Assembly (NCBI GenBank): GCA_963701735.1
Contig: CAVPBI010000010.1
Span: 496,001-560,000 of the forward strand
Length of the DNA stretch: 64,000 nt
Source of the DNA: CAWABB01 sp963701735
Lineage (GTDB): Bacteria; Bacteroidota; Ignavibacteria; UBA10030; UBA6906
Direction: 5' to 3'
Shown: positions 55,670 through 64,000 of the stretch, piece after piece
How the letters are laid out: each line of letters opens with the position of its first letter
Position numbering within the stretch: position 1 is the first letter of the stretch
The notes under the pieces: generated by a model
Told to the model about the DNA's origin: nothing
Seen by the model: the letters and a program-made list of their open reading frames with translations, nothing else
Database searches by the model: none
Program-made: the position numbers and the translations under genes

Positions 55670-56188
55670 ATGAAGACTGCGCTTTTGCTGTTGCTGGGGT
55701 GTGTGCTTCTTGTCTCGTGTACCCCTCCCCCACCCGATGTCGCGGCGGTCCGGAAGACCATTGAAGCCATGGCGGCCAAGTCTGCGAAGGACATGATGGC
55801 CGGTGTGTTTGACAGCACCCTGGCAAACTACACAGATGATGCGGTTTCGATGCCAAATAACGGGCCTTTGCAGAAGGGCAAGCCGGCCATCAAGGCATAC
55901 TATCAGCAGATGGCGGGCATGGGGATGAAGTTCAGCAAGGTCGACTTCGTCACGACCGACGTGCAGGTCGGGCTCCCCTATGCGTACGAGATCGGCACGT
56001 ACACCATGACGATGGAGATGGGCGGAATGACGCCGATGACGGACGAGGGGAAGTACCTCACGGTGTACGAGCTTGGCAAGGACGGCACGTGGCGGATCAA
56101 GGCAGAGACCTGGAACACCAACACGCCGCCGCCGATGCCCGAGCCGCCGAAGTCGCCCGAGCCGGAGAAGATGAAGGCGAAGAAGTAG
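55670..56188 (+). CDS. SnoaL/DUF4440-like lipoprotein
   Basis: 172 residues from ATG 55670 with GGAG 6 nt upstream. Signal KTALLLLLGCVLLVSC with lipobox. Mature part VAAVRKTIEAMAAKSAKDMMAGVFDSTLANYTDDAVSMPNNGPLQKGKPAIKAYYQQM is typical of the NTF2-like SnoaL/DUF4440 fold, then a beta sheet ending DGTWRIKAETWNTN and a Pro/Lys-rich tail. Outer-membrane-attached; ligand unknown. Confidence 0.85.
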   Translation: MKTALLLLLGCVLLVSCTPPPPDVAAVRKTIEAMAAKSAKDMMAGVFDSTLANYTDDAVSMPNNGPLQKGKPAIKAYYQQMAGMGMKFSKVDFVTTDVQVGLPYAYEIGTYTMTMEMGGMTPMTDEGKYLTVYELGKDGTWRIKAETWNTNTPPPMPEPPKSPEPEKMKAKK

Positions 56189-56246
56189 GACACCTGCGGT
56201 CTTGAATGGCTGCAGACGGTAGTTTCGATGGGCTGTATAATACCGA

Positions 56247-56278
56247 GGGGCGACGATGAGTCGCCCCTTTCTTGTTTT
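56247..56278 (+). terminator. Rho-independent terminator
   Basis: GGGGCGAC (56247-56254) pairs with GTCGCCCC (56260-56267), then TTTCTTGTTTT. Ends the lipoprotein transcript. Confidence 0.9.
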
Positions 56279-56599
56279 CCAATCGGCGCACAGTCCTATA
56301 TCCAGAGACACTTCCACATTCGGCCGTCCGGGTCCTTGCCGCGTGAGCGAACGCACCGACTTTGCTGCGCGTGTTTGACAGTGATCACGCGCGGTATGAT
56401 TTGAGCCCGCAGTATCTCATCAGGTAGACTGGCGCAAGATTTTCTTTCGAGAATCTCTGTACTTCGATACTTCTGTTCTGATTATATTGTGAAGGGTGTT
56501 CTGAACCAGGCCGATCTCTGCCAGCTTCCTCTCCCTCCCCGATCTTTCTTCATCTGCTCTCTTTCACACCAGACGTATCCTACTTCAATGGGGGGTGCT
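56279..56599. other. Intergenic stretch ahead of the giant surface protein
   Basis: About 320 nt with no supported gene. AT-rich run near 56440-56490 (TTATATTGTGAAGG) may be the promoter. GGGGGTG at about 56590-56596 is the ribosome site of the next gene. Confidence 0.5.
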
Positions 56600-59500
56600 A
56601 TGCAGCCTTTCAAACGGTTGCTCTTCGCGGGTCTTTTGGTCCTGCTCGCGTCCGTTCCACTTACCTCGGCCTTCGCGCAGAACGAGGTGACGTTTCAGGT
56701 GGACATGCGCGTCGTGATGTATCACGAGTTCTTCCAGCCACAGAACGGCGATCTCATCGTGTTGCGATCGAGTGTCGACGGCTGGGCGGAGGATAACGCC
56801 CGGGTGATGAGCGACCCGGAGGGCGACAGCGTCTACGCGTTGACAATGAACCTCCCCGAAGGTCCGATCGAGTACAAGTTCTTCAAGACACCGAGGGCCG
56901 ATATCTCCCTGGAGGGGAACGTGGATCCCGGGAATCCACCGGACGGGAACCGGAGATACACGGTTGTCGCCGGCAGCCAGACTCTGCCGGTGGCATCATT
57001 CAACAACTTCGACGAATACTCGGATCTCGTCTCCGTCAATGTGACCTTTCAGGTGGAGATGGGGCCCTATATCGCGTTGGGCATGTTCAATCCGGCCACC
57101 GATCAAGTGGGGCTTCCCTCTCTCTTTCCTGAACCACTGACGCCCAGTGGGACGGTCTATTCGCGCACGGTGCGCATGGCCGGCGGGACGACAAGCCAGT
57201 ACCGTTTCAAGATCAGCACAGCCGGGGCCCCGGGCAGCGGGTGGGAGGCCTGGGTGGGACCGGAAGACCAGTATGGCAACAGGAGTGCGACGTTTGGAAT
57301 GGTTGATGAGACGCTGCCGCTTGTCTACTTCAACAACTACAATCCGAACCATGGGCTGACGACTGAAACTGAGCCGAACGACCATGCGGGCTTGTCGAAC
57401 ACGATCGTCCTCGGTGAGTCGCTCACAGGAGTAACAAGTGCCGTCGATGACGTTGATTACTACGTCACATTCGCAGAGGCTGGAGACACGATCAGGGTCA
57501 GGTCAACGGTCGATCCGTCATCGTACAGAATGCTTTTGTTCAATAGAGACAGCAGCTACTCTTCAGAGGCGTCTCCTCCGGAAGGCATAACGGCGGTTGT
57601 CCCCGCGAGCGATGTCTACTATGTACGATATTCCTCCTTAACCAATGGACCGTACACCATCACCCTGGAGAAATTCACACCCGGGGCGCCCATTATCCAT
57701 CGCCTGACGATAGATGATGTAACGTATAATTCGGCACGCTTCTATGTGACCATTGATCCGAATGGTCTCCCGACGACATATGAAATAGAATGGGGACAGG
57801 ATCTTTCGTACGGCAACGTCTTCGTGCCAGCCAGCAATACAATGGAAGGGATCGGCGCTCGAACTGCACTCACGGAGAAATTGAGAAACATTCCCGCCTA
57901 CCCGACTCTGGCCTACCGTGTCGTGGCCACAAATGCTCTTGGAAGGACCGAGTCGGATCGGGCAAAGCATTCCTCTCCCCGTCGAGCCGACATTGTGGTC
58001 GCTTCAGGAAACGCCGGCACAATCGATGGACCACAACACAAGGCTCAATGGTGTTGCCGCAAGAGATGAGAATCTCTATCTGACGGCAGGGGGCGATCTG
58101 ATCTTCAAGACCACTGACGGTGGATCAACCTGGATCGACAGGAGTTCCGCGGAAAGTCGTTCGGTTGAAGCACAGGCTGTCGCATTTGCGTCGTCTTCGG
58201 TGGCATGCGTCGTGGGATACGGCGGAATTGTGCGCTCGACCGACGCGGGGGACACCTGGACCCGCGCCACACTGGTGCCCTCGGGCAACCCCGAATTGTA
58301 TGACGTGTCATTTCCGGTGCCGGGGATAGGCATTGCAGTCGGTGCGGGTGGGGTGATATTCCGAACGACCGACGAAGGAGCGAGCTGGCAGAGAGTCCAG
58401 TCCGGCTTGCCCTATGAACTTCACGGTGTTGCGATGGGAGATGCGCAGAATGGAATTGCGGTGGGAACGGATTACGGAGGCGGAGCAGACAAAGGGGTCG
58501 TTCTCCGGACCACCGATGGCGGAGCTACGTGGACACCTTCGACGACTCCCTCCTCGGTGACCCTGTACGACGTCCAGTGGATTACTTCAACGATGCAAGT
58601 CATGGTAGGGGTTGCCCCACCCTCGGGTGAGCTGACGGTCTTTGTCACAAGCGACGGTGGGTCCACGTGGGAAACCTCGGGGAGTCTGGGTGGACAGGCT
58701 ATCACTTGCGCTGACGCCTGGAACTGGGTCCTTCTGTATCGGGAATAATGCTTTACAGAACAACAAACGGCGGGACGCTCTGGACGAAGGACAATACCGG
58801 TACCAACAACCGCCTGACAAATGTGACACACGTGGGTGGAAGGTTCCTTGCGGTCGGCGACTGGGGCACGGCCCTGAAGTCCGTTGTTCTGATCGAGGGC
58901 CCGGTCGCGACGACGGGCGATGCGACCGAGATCACTGTGACGTCGGCCAGGCTGAACGGGACGGTGAACCCGAAAGGGACGGCGACGTTGTACCACTTCG
59001 AGTACGGGCCGACAAATGCGCTGGGCACGAGCTCTCCCGAGCTGTCTCTGGATGCCGGGACGATCGATGTAGCGGTGTCGCTGGCGTTGACTGGCCTCCC
59101 TGCGGGTGACACCGTCTACTACCGGCTGGTGGCGAACAACACCCTGGGGACCTCGAACGGGGAGATCAAGCAGTTTATGACCCACGAGGGCCCGGTCGCG
59201 ACCACGGGCGATGCGACCGAGATCACCCTGACGTCGGCCAGGCTGAACGGGACGGTGAACCCGAAAGGGACGGCGACGTTGTACCACTTCGAGTATGGGC
59301 CGACAAATGCGCTGGGCACGAGCTCTCCCGAGCTGTCTCTGGATGCCGGGACGATCGATGTAGCGGTGTCGCTGGCGTTGACTGGCCTCCCTGCGGGTGA
59401 CACCGTCTACTACCGGCTGGTGGCGAACAACACCTGGGGGACCTCGAACGGGGAGATCAAGCAGTTTATGACCCACGAGGGCCCGATCGCGACCACGGGC

Positions 59501-62489
59501 GATGCGACCGAGATCACCGTGACGTCGGCCAGGCTGAACGGGACGGTGAACCCGAAAGGGAATACGACATCGTACCACTTCGAGTATGGGCCGACAAATG
59601 CGCTGGGTACAAGTTCTCCCGAGCTGTCTCTGGAACCAGGGACGGTCGATGTAGCCGTATCGCAGGCGTTGACTGGCCTCCCTGCGGGTGACACCGTCTA
59701 CTTCCGGCTGGTGGCGAACAACACCCTGGGGACCTCGAACGGGGCGATCAAGCAGTTCATGACCCACGAGGGCCCGATCGCGACCACGGGCGATGCGACC
59801 GAGATCGCCGAGACCTCGGCCAGGCTGAACGGGACAGTGAACCCGAAAGGGACGGCGACGTTGTACCACTTCGAGTATGGGCCGACAAATGCGCTGGGCA
59901 CGAGCTCTCCCGAGCTGTCTCTGGATGCCGGGACGAGCAATGTAGCGGTGTCGCAGGCATTGTCTGGCCTCCCTGCGGGAAGTCCCCTCTACTACCGGCT
60001 GGTGGCGAACAACACCTGGGGGACCTCGAGCGGGGAGATCAAGCAGTTCACGACGCTGGGTGGAGGCCCTGGGCCGACGCTGCTGGTCAACGGAGGGTTT
60101 GAAAGTGGGACGAATCCGTGGAAGTTCTACCAGAACGGCACGGGCAATTCCTTCAGCGTGGTCACCACGGCACCGGTTCCCGAAGGTGCCTACAAGGCCA
60201 GGATCGTACTGGGGAGCACGATCGGGACGAACAACCAGCTGTATCAGAATGACCTGACGCTTGAGGCGAACACGGCGTACCGGATCACGTTTGACTACCA
60301 TGCCTCGGGCAGCACCAACTTCCGGGTGCGGGTGATCGAACAGAACGATGACTACACGGTGTACGGGTTCGCATTCAAGTACGTGTACCCGACGACGAGC
60401 GTCCAGACCTACACGCTTGACTTCACGACGGCAAACTTCGCGGGGACGGTCAATGATGCGATGCTGCAGTTCTACTTTGTGGGAGGGACGGCATCACGCA
60501 CGATCTACCTGGACAACATCGTCATTCGGAAACAGGCTCCGGCACCGCCTCCTGTGGCGACAAAGCTCATGTTCGGGACGCAGCCGTCGAACACGCTGGC
60601 AGGCGGGGTGATCACCCCGGCGGTGACGGTACGGATCACGGATGCCAGCGGGACCCTGGTGACAACGGATACGCGGGATGTGACAGTGGCGATCGGGACG
60701 AACCCTGCCGCAGGGACACTGGGTGGGACGCAGACGGTAGCTGCCGTGGGTGGTGTGGCGACGTTCAGCACACTCACGATCGACAATCTGGGGACCGGCT
60801 ACACGCTCGTGGCCTCTGCCTCAGGCCTCACGGGAGCGACCTCGGTGCCGTTCAATATCACCAGTACGCCGCCCCCCTCGACGAACCTCGTGGTCAACGG
60901 AGGGTTTGAAAGTGGGACGACCCCGTGGAAGTTCTACCAGAACGGCACGGGCAATTCCTTCAGCGTGGTCACCACGGCACCGGTTCCCGAAGGTGCCTAC
61001 AAGGCCAGGATCGTACTGGGGAGCACGATCGGGACGAACAACCAGCTCTATCAGCAGGGCCTGACGCTTGAGGCGAACACGGCGTACCGGATCACGTTTG
61101 ACTACCATGCCTCGGGCAGCACCAACTTCCGGGTGCGGGTGATCGAACAGAACGATGACTACACGGTGTACGGGTTCGCATTCAGGTACGTGTACCCGAC
61201 GACGAGCGTCCAGACCTACACGCTTGACTTCACGACGGCAAACTTCGCGGGGACGGTCAATGATGCGATGCTGCAGTTCTACTTTGTGGGAGGGACGGCA
61301 TCACGCACGATCTACCTGGACAACATCGTCATTCGGAAACAGGCTCCGGCACCGCCTCCTGTGGCGACAAAGCTCGATGTTCGGGACGCAGCCGTCGAAC
61401 ACGCTGGCAGGCGGGGTGATCACCCCGGCGGTGACGGTACGGATCACGGATGCCAGCGGGACCCTGGTGACAACGGATACGCGGGATGTGACAGTGGCGA
61501 TCGGGACGAACCCTGCCGCAGGGACGCTGGGTGGGACGCAGACGGTAGCTGCCGTGGGTGGTGTGGCGACGTTCAGCACACTCACGATCGACAATCTGGG
61601 GACAGGCTACACGCTCGTGGCCTCTGCCTCAGGCCTCACGGGAGCGACCTCGGTGCCGTTCAATATCACCAGTACGCCGCCCCCCTCGACGAACCTCGTG
61701 GTCAACGGAGGGTTTGAAAGTGGGACGGACCCGTGGAAGTACTACCAGAACGGCACGGGCAATTCCTTCAGCGTGGTCAGCACGGCACCGGTTCCCGAAG
61801 GTGCCTACAAGGCCAGGATCGTACTGGGGAGCACGATCGGGACGAACAACCAGCTGTATCAGAATGACCTGACGCTTGAGGCGAACACGGCGTACCGGAT
61901 CACGTTTGACTACCATGCCTCGGGCAGCACCAACTTCCGGGTGCGGGTGATCGAACAGAACGATGACTACACGGTGTACGGGTTCGCATTCAAGTACGTG
62001 TACCCGACGACGAGCGTCCAGACCTACACGCTTGACTTCACGACGGCAAACTTCGCGGGGACGGTCAATGATGCGATGCTGCAGTTCTACTTTGTGGGAG
62101 GGACGGCATCACGCACGATCTACCTGGATAATATCGTCATTGCGAAGGTTGGAGCCCTGGCGAAGGAGGGAGTGGAGGCGGTTCCGGTGGAGATGCCGAC
62201 GGAGTACAGCCTGCTGCAGAACTACCCGAATCCGTTCAACCCGGTGACGACAATCCGCTATGCGCTTCCTGAGCCCTCGATGGTGAGGCTGGCGGTGTTC
62301 AACTCGGCGGGTCAGCGTGTGGCGGACCTGGCGGATGAGCCGCAGGAGGCGGGCTACCACGAGGTGAGGTTTGACGGAACGACGCTTGCCTCGGGAGTGT
62401 ACTTCTATCGGCTGCAAGTCCGCCCTCTGGACTCCAGGAGCGGAGCGGGTGACTTTGTGCAGACCAAGAGGCTCGTGCTCGTGAGATAA
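56600..62489 (+). CDS. Giant repetitive T9SS surface protein (three frame changes)
   Basis: ATG 56600. Signal peptide (PFKRLLFAGLLVLLASVPLTSAFAQ). Order: two carbohydrate-binding-like beta domains (VTFQVDMRVVMYHEFFQPQNGD; VTFQVEMGPYIALGMF), a prepeptidase-type domain (TEPNDHAGLSNTIVLGESLTGVTSAVDDVDYYV), a partial FnIII domain, BNR/YCF48-like repeats (STDAGDTW, RTTDEGASW, RTTDGGATW), four FnIII-like repeats of 97 residues, then CBM4/9-like modules (VNGGFESGTNPWKFYQNGTG) alternating with Ig-like TKLMFGTQPSNTLAGGV domains. It ends with a type A sorting domain (YSLLQNYPNPFNPVTTIRYALPEPS). Frame changes near 57960-58000, 58740 and at 61376 (one inserted G). About 1,960 residues when joined. Role inferred: surface-attached glycan binding or adhesion. 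Confidence 0.85.
58895..60058 (+). repeat. Four tandem 291-bp FnIII-like repeats
   Basis: Units begin GAGGGCCC at 58895, 59186, 59477 and 59768, each exactly 291 bp (97 codons) and very similar in nucleotide sequence. Recent duplication or homogenisation. Confidence 0.93.
60085..62147 (+). repeat. 807-bp repeats (CBM plus Ig-like), two full and one partial
   Basis: Units begin GGTCAACGGAGGGTTTGAAA at 60085, 60892 and 61700. Spacing is 807 then 808, the extra base being G61376. Copies are almost identical; the third stops after its CBM part, where the sorting domain begins. Confidence 0.93.
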
Positions 62490-62514
62490 GACTCAGCGGC
62501 ACTCAGTATGCAAC

Positions 62515-62549
62515 ACGGCCCGGGCAGCGATGTCCGGGCCGTGCTATTT
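62515..62549 (+). terminator. Rho-independent terminator after surface protein
   Basis: ACGGCCCGG (62515-62523) pairs with CCGGGCCGT (62534-62542), followed by GCTATTTC; weak T-run. Confidence 0.75.
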
Positions 62550-62914
62550 CCTGCCCTGGAGTTGCCAAGGTCCAGGAGACTTTTCCCCTGTGTTACCCCT
62601 TTGCCTTGCAGAAACAACGGACGAACGACTGTCGACCATGGATGATTCGCAGCCGCGTGTTTGCGATCTCGGAATATCTAGTTGAATCTCGGCAACACGC
62701 GGTAGCGATGGAACCTGATTTGGACGTTGTGTCATGCCTCAATGCAATCCGGAGTCGAGTGCCAGGAGTGTCTGCTGAGAGGAAGCTCATCGTGTTCGCT
62801 ACGCCCCTTAAAAGTCAGGAGGGAGCAGCGATGATAGGGTCAAACATGTGCGTGGGGACGCCGCTGGGAGGCTGATCGACGTGGCCCTGGTTGGGTAGGC
62901 CAGATGAATCATTG
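62550..62914. other. Intergenic stretch, no supported gene
   Basis: About 365 nt. An open frame of 89 codons (62606-62875) has no ribosome site, no recognisable domain and codon use unlike the neighbours, so I do not call it. Confidence 0.5.
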
Positions 62915-62997
62915 TGCGGAAGGCGGGACTTGAACCCGCATGCCTTGTGGGCGCCACCCCCTCAAGATGGTGCGTCTGCCAATTTCGCCACTTCCGC
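62915..62997 (-). tRNA. tRNA-Leu (anticodon GAG)
   Basis: Acceptor GCGGAAG/CTTCCGC, discriminator A. Anticodon stem CCATC/GGTGG, loop TTGAGGG. Long variable arm and T arm GCGGG-TTCAAGT-CCCGC. Reads CUC/CUU. Confidence 0.94.
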
Positions 62998-63091
62998 AGA
63001 GAAAGTGACATAAAGATACGCAAGGCCGGGGGGAATGTCAACCGGGAGCTGACTCGGGCGACCACTGGCCGCGTGTCATGCAGCGTGCGAC

Positions 63092-63646
63092 CTAACGAAC
63101 CCGGGGGTACGGCAGGGCAACAAAGAGACTGTCAACTGACCGCCATTCGATCAGAGCCGAGGAATCCCTCCTCCCCGCCAGCCCGGAATCCAACTCGGCA
63201 CCGTAGATGCTCGTAATGCGGAACCGCCTGTCTCCGTAGGACGTGTAACGTGCGCGGATCTTCATCACGTGGTCCATATCGCGGTGCAGATCAAAGTACA
63301 ACACGCTGTCGTGAACAGAGATGCTCTGCAGCTCCCTGAAAAACGTCCTATCGAAGTTCGGGTCGTCCATCACCCGGTAGTTGTTCGACTCAATCTCAAC
63401 GATCTGCCCCGTAGGTACAACCGTTAGTTCCGTGACCTGGCAGAAGCCTGACCAGATGGCGCCGTTGTTCAACAGGCGAATCGTTATCAGAGCGTGATCT
63501 GTCGTCTGGACCTTATCCCTGTGAACCTCCAGGATCATCTTCCCAGGGGTTCGATACTCGGCGTAGGGAATGTCCTGGGCATGCGCGGGATGCGAGGACG
63601 CAAGGAAGAACAGAACGGAAACAGCTGGGGCCAGGCTTCGCAGCAC
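63092..63646 (-). CDS. Secreted protein of unknown function
   Basis: GTG start at 63646 gives a signal peptide (LRSLAPAVSVLFFLASSHPAHA) followed by QDIPYAEYRTPGKMILEVHRDKV. An in-frame ATG at 63727 is possible but adds a poorly plausible N-terminus. The mature part is beta-rich (ALITIRLLNNGAIWSGFCQVTELTVVPTGQIVEIES, ISVHDSVLYFDLHRDMDHVMKIRARYTSYGDRRFRI). No family recognised. Confidence 0.65.
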   Translation of the reverse strand: MLRSLAPAVSVLFFLASSHPAHAQDIPYAEYRTPGKMILEVHRDKVQTTDHALITIRLLNNGAIWSGFCQVTELTVVPTGQIVEIESNNYRVMDDPNFDRTFFRELQSISVHDSVLYFDLHRDMDHVMKIRARYTSYGDRRFRITSIYGAELDSGLAGRRDSSALIEWRSVDSLFVALPYPRVR

Positions 63647-63955
63647 GGGTTGGTTGCGCTCGGAAATAGCGTAATGAGTCTTGTCCGGTGGCTTTCCACA
63701 CGGAAAAATCAATCCGAAGATACACACAAAGGTACGCGGAAGTCAACGTGACCGAGCGCACTGTTGTTGGAGCTGAATGTGACATATTGATAGCGAGGGG
63801 CACCGAAAGCGCATCCTCCCCAAATGGTTCCAGGTTCCCTCGCCAACTCCGCGGACAACACGCTGTAAACATTCTCAGAGTATCCAACTGTCCTGGTTCT
63901 TCGGCACCGAGGAACCGGGTCAACTCTTTCTTCTCACAAAGCGCAGGAACACGCC

Positions 63956-64000
63956 ATGCGATCTGTCGTTGTGATGTTGCTAGTGGGCTTCGTGCTGGTC
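63956..64000 (+). CDS. Start of an exported protein, cut by the window end
   Basis: ATG 63956 with AGGAA about 8 nt upstream; the 15 codons present encode MRSVVVMLLVGFVLV, the start of a signal peptide. Nothing more can be said. Confidence 0.55.
   Translation, partial: MRSVVVMLLVGFVLV

Noticed and set aside
58472..60301. A 609-codon open frame on the minus strand opposite the surface protein
   Set aside because: It is the antisense of the 291-bp repeats; it mirrors the repeat pattern, is rich in Arg and Pro, and has no ribosome site or domain.
62606..62875. Small gene of 89 codons
   Set aside because: No ribosome site, no hydrophobic or domain pattern, and it lies between a terminator and a tRNA.

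Overview
The window reads as one chromosomal segment of a GC-rich, free-living member of the Bacteroidota/Chlorobiota (FCB) group, probably near Ignavibacteria. The evidence is two proteins ending in type IX secretion (T9SS) sorting domains with the NYPNPFNP motif, promoters whose -10 region reads TATATTTG (fits the Bacteroidota TAnnTTTG element), a complex I block, and a complete tryptophan operon. I cannot name the genus.

Layout. 1-2820: GH38-like glycosidase, cut at its 5' end. 2910-7822: AmmeMemoRadiSam cluster (MEMO1-like lipoprotein, AMMECR1, a membrane spermidine-synthase-like protein, radical SAM enzyme). 7858-10145 (minus): a Tat-exported Gfo/Idh oxidoreductase and a Tat-exported TIM-barrel isomerase. 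10572-12494: tRNA-Arg, a methyltransferase and a SOUL haem-binding protein. 12539-25546 (minus): a long, tightly packed run of M16 protease, aminotransferase, nuoG-nuoH-nuoI, CorC-type protein, wecB, two glycosyltransferases, nadD and a flippase. 25678-28944: glycosyltransferase, an unusual AAA+ regulator and a membrane protein.

29302-35733 is the most unusual part and is visibly less GC-rich over much of its length. It has a strong promoter driving a small secreted protein built from five copies of SGVPVLPESPRPT, each preceded by a basic residue or by the signal-peptidase site. Next come an intramembrane M50 site-2 protease and, on the other strand, an operon of ECF sigma factor, membrane anti-sigma-like protein with periplasmic TPRs, and an apparently exported, membrane-anchored TPR-CHAT protease. 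I infer a proteolytic signalling cascade: CHAT and M50 proteases acting on an anti-sigma factor, with a processed repeat peptide as signal, substrate or output.

36224-44031 (minus) is the trp operon: promoter, leader peptide with three consecutive Trp codons, attenuator, then trpE-trpG-trpD-trpC-trpF-aroF-trpB-trpA. 44195-48235 holds a lipoprotein, tRNA-Ser, a MazF/ribbon-helix-helix toxin-antitoxin pair with palindromic operator, a T9SS cargo protein, and a stand-alone transposase-type HTH protein flanked by two 26-bp palindromes. 48659-56188: tRNA-Ser, NfeD, SPFH protein, family B DNA polymerase, cold shock protein, B12-binding mutase subunit, Maf and small secreted proteins. 56600-62489 is one giant repetitive T9SS surface protein, followed by tRNA-Leu and two small secreted proteins.

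A property of the whole window: more than a dozen genes are broken by single-base frame changes while the protein sequence stays family-like on both sides. A pair of near-identical repeats lets one be pinned to a single inserted G at 61376. I therefore treat most as assembly indels and annotate full-length genes across them.
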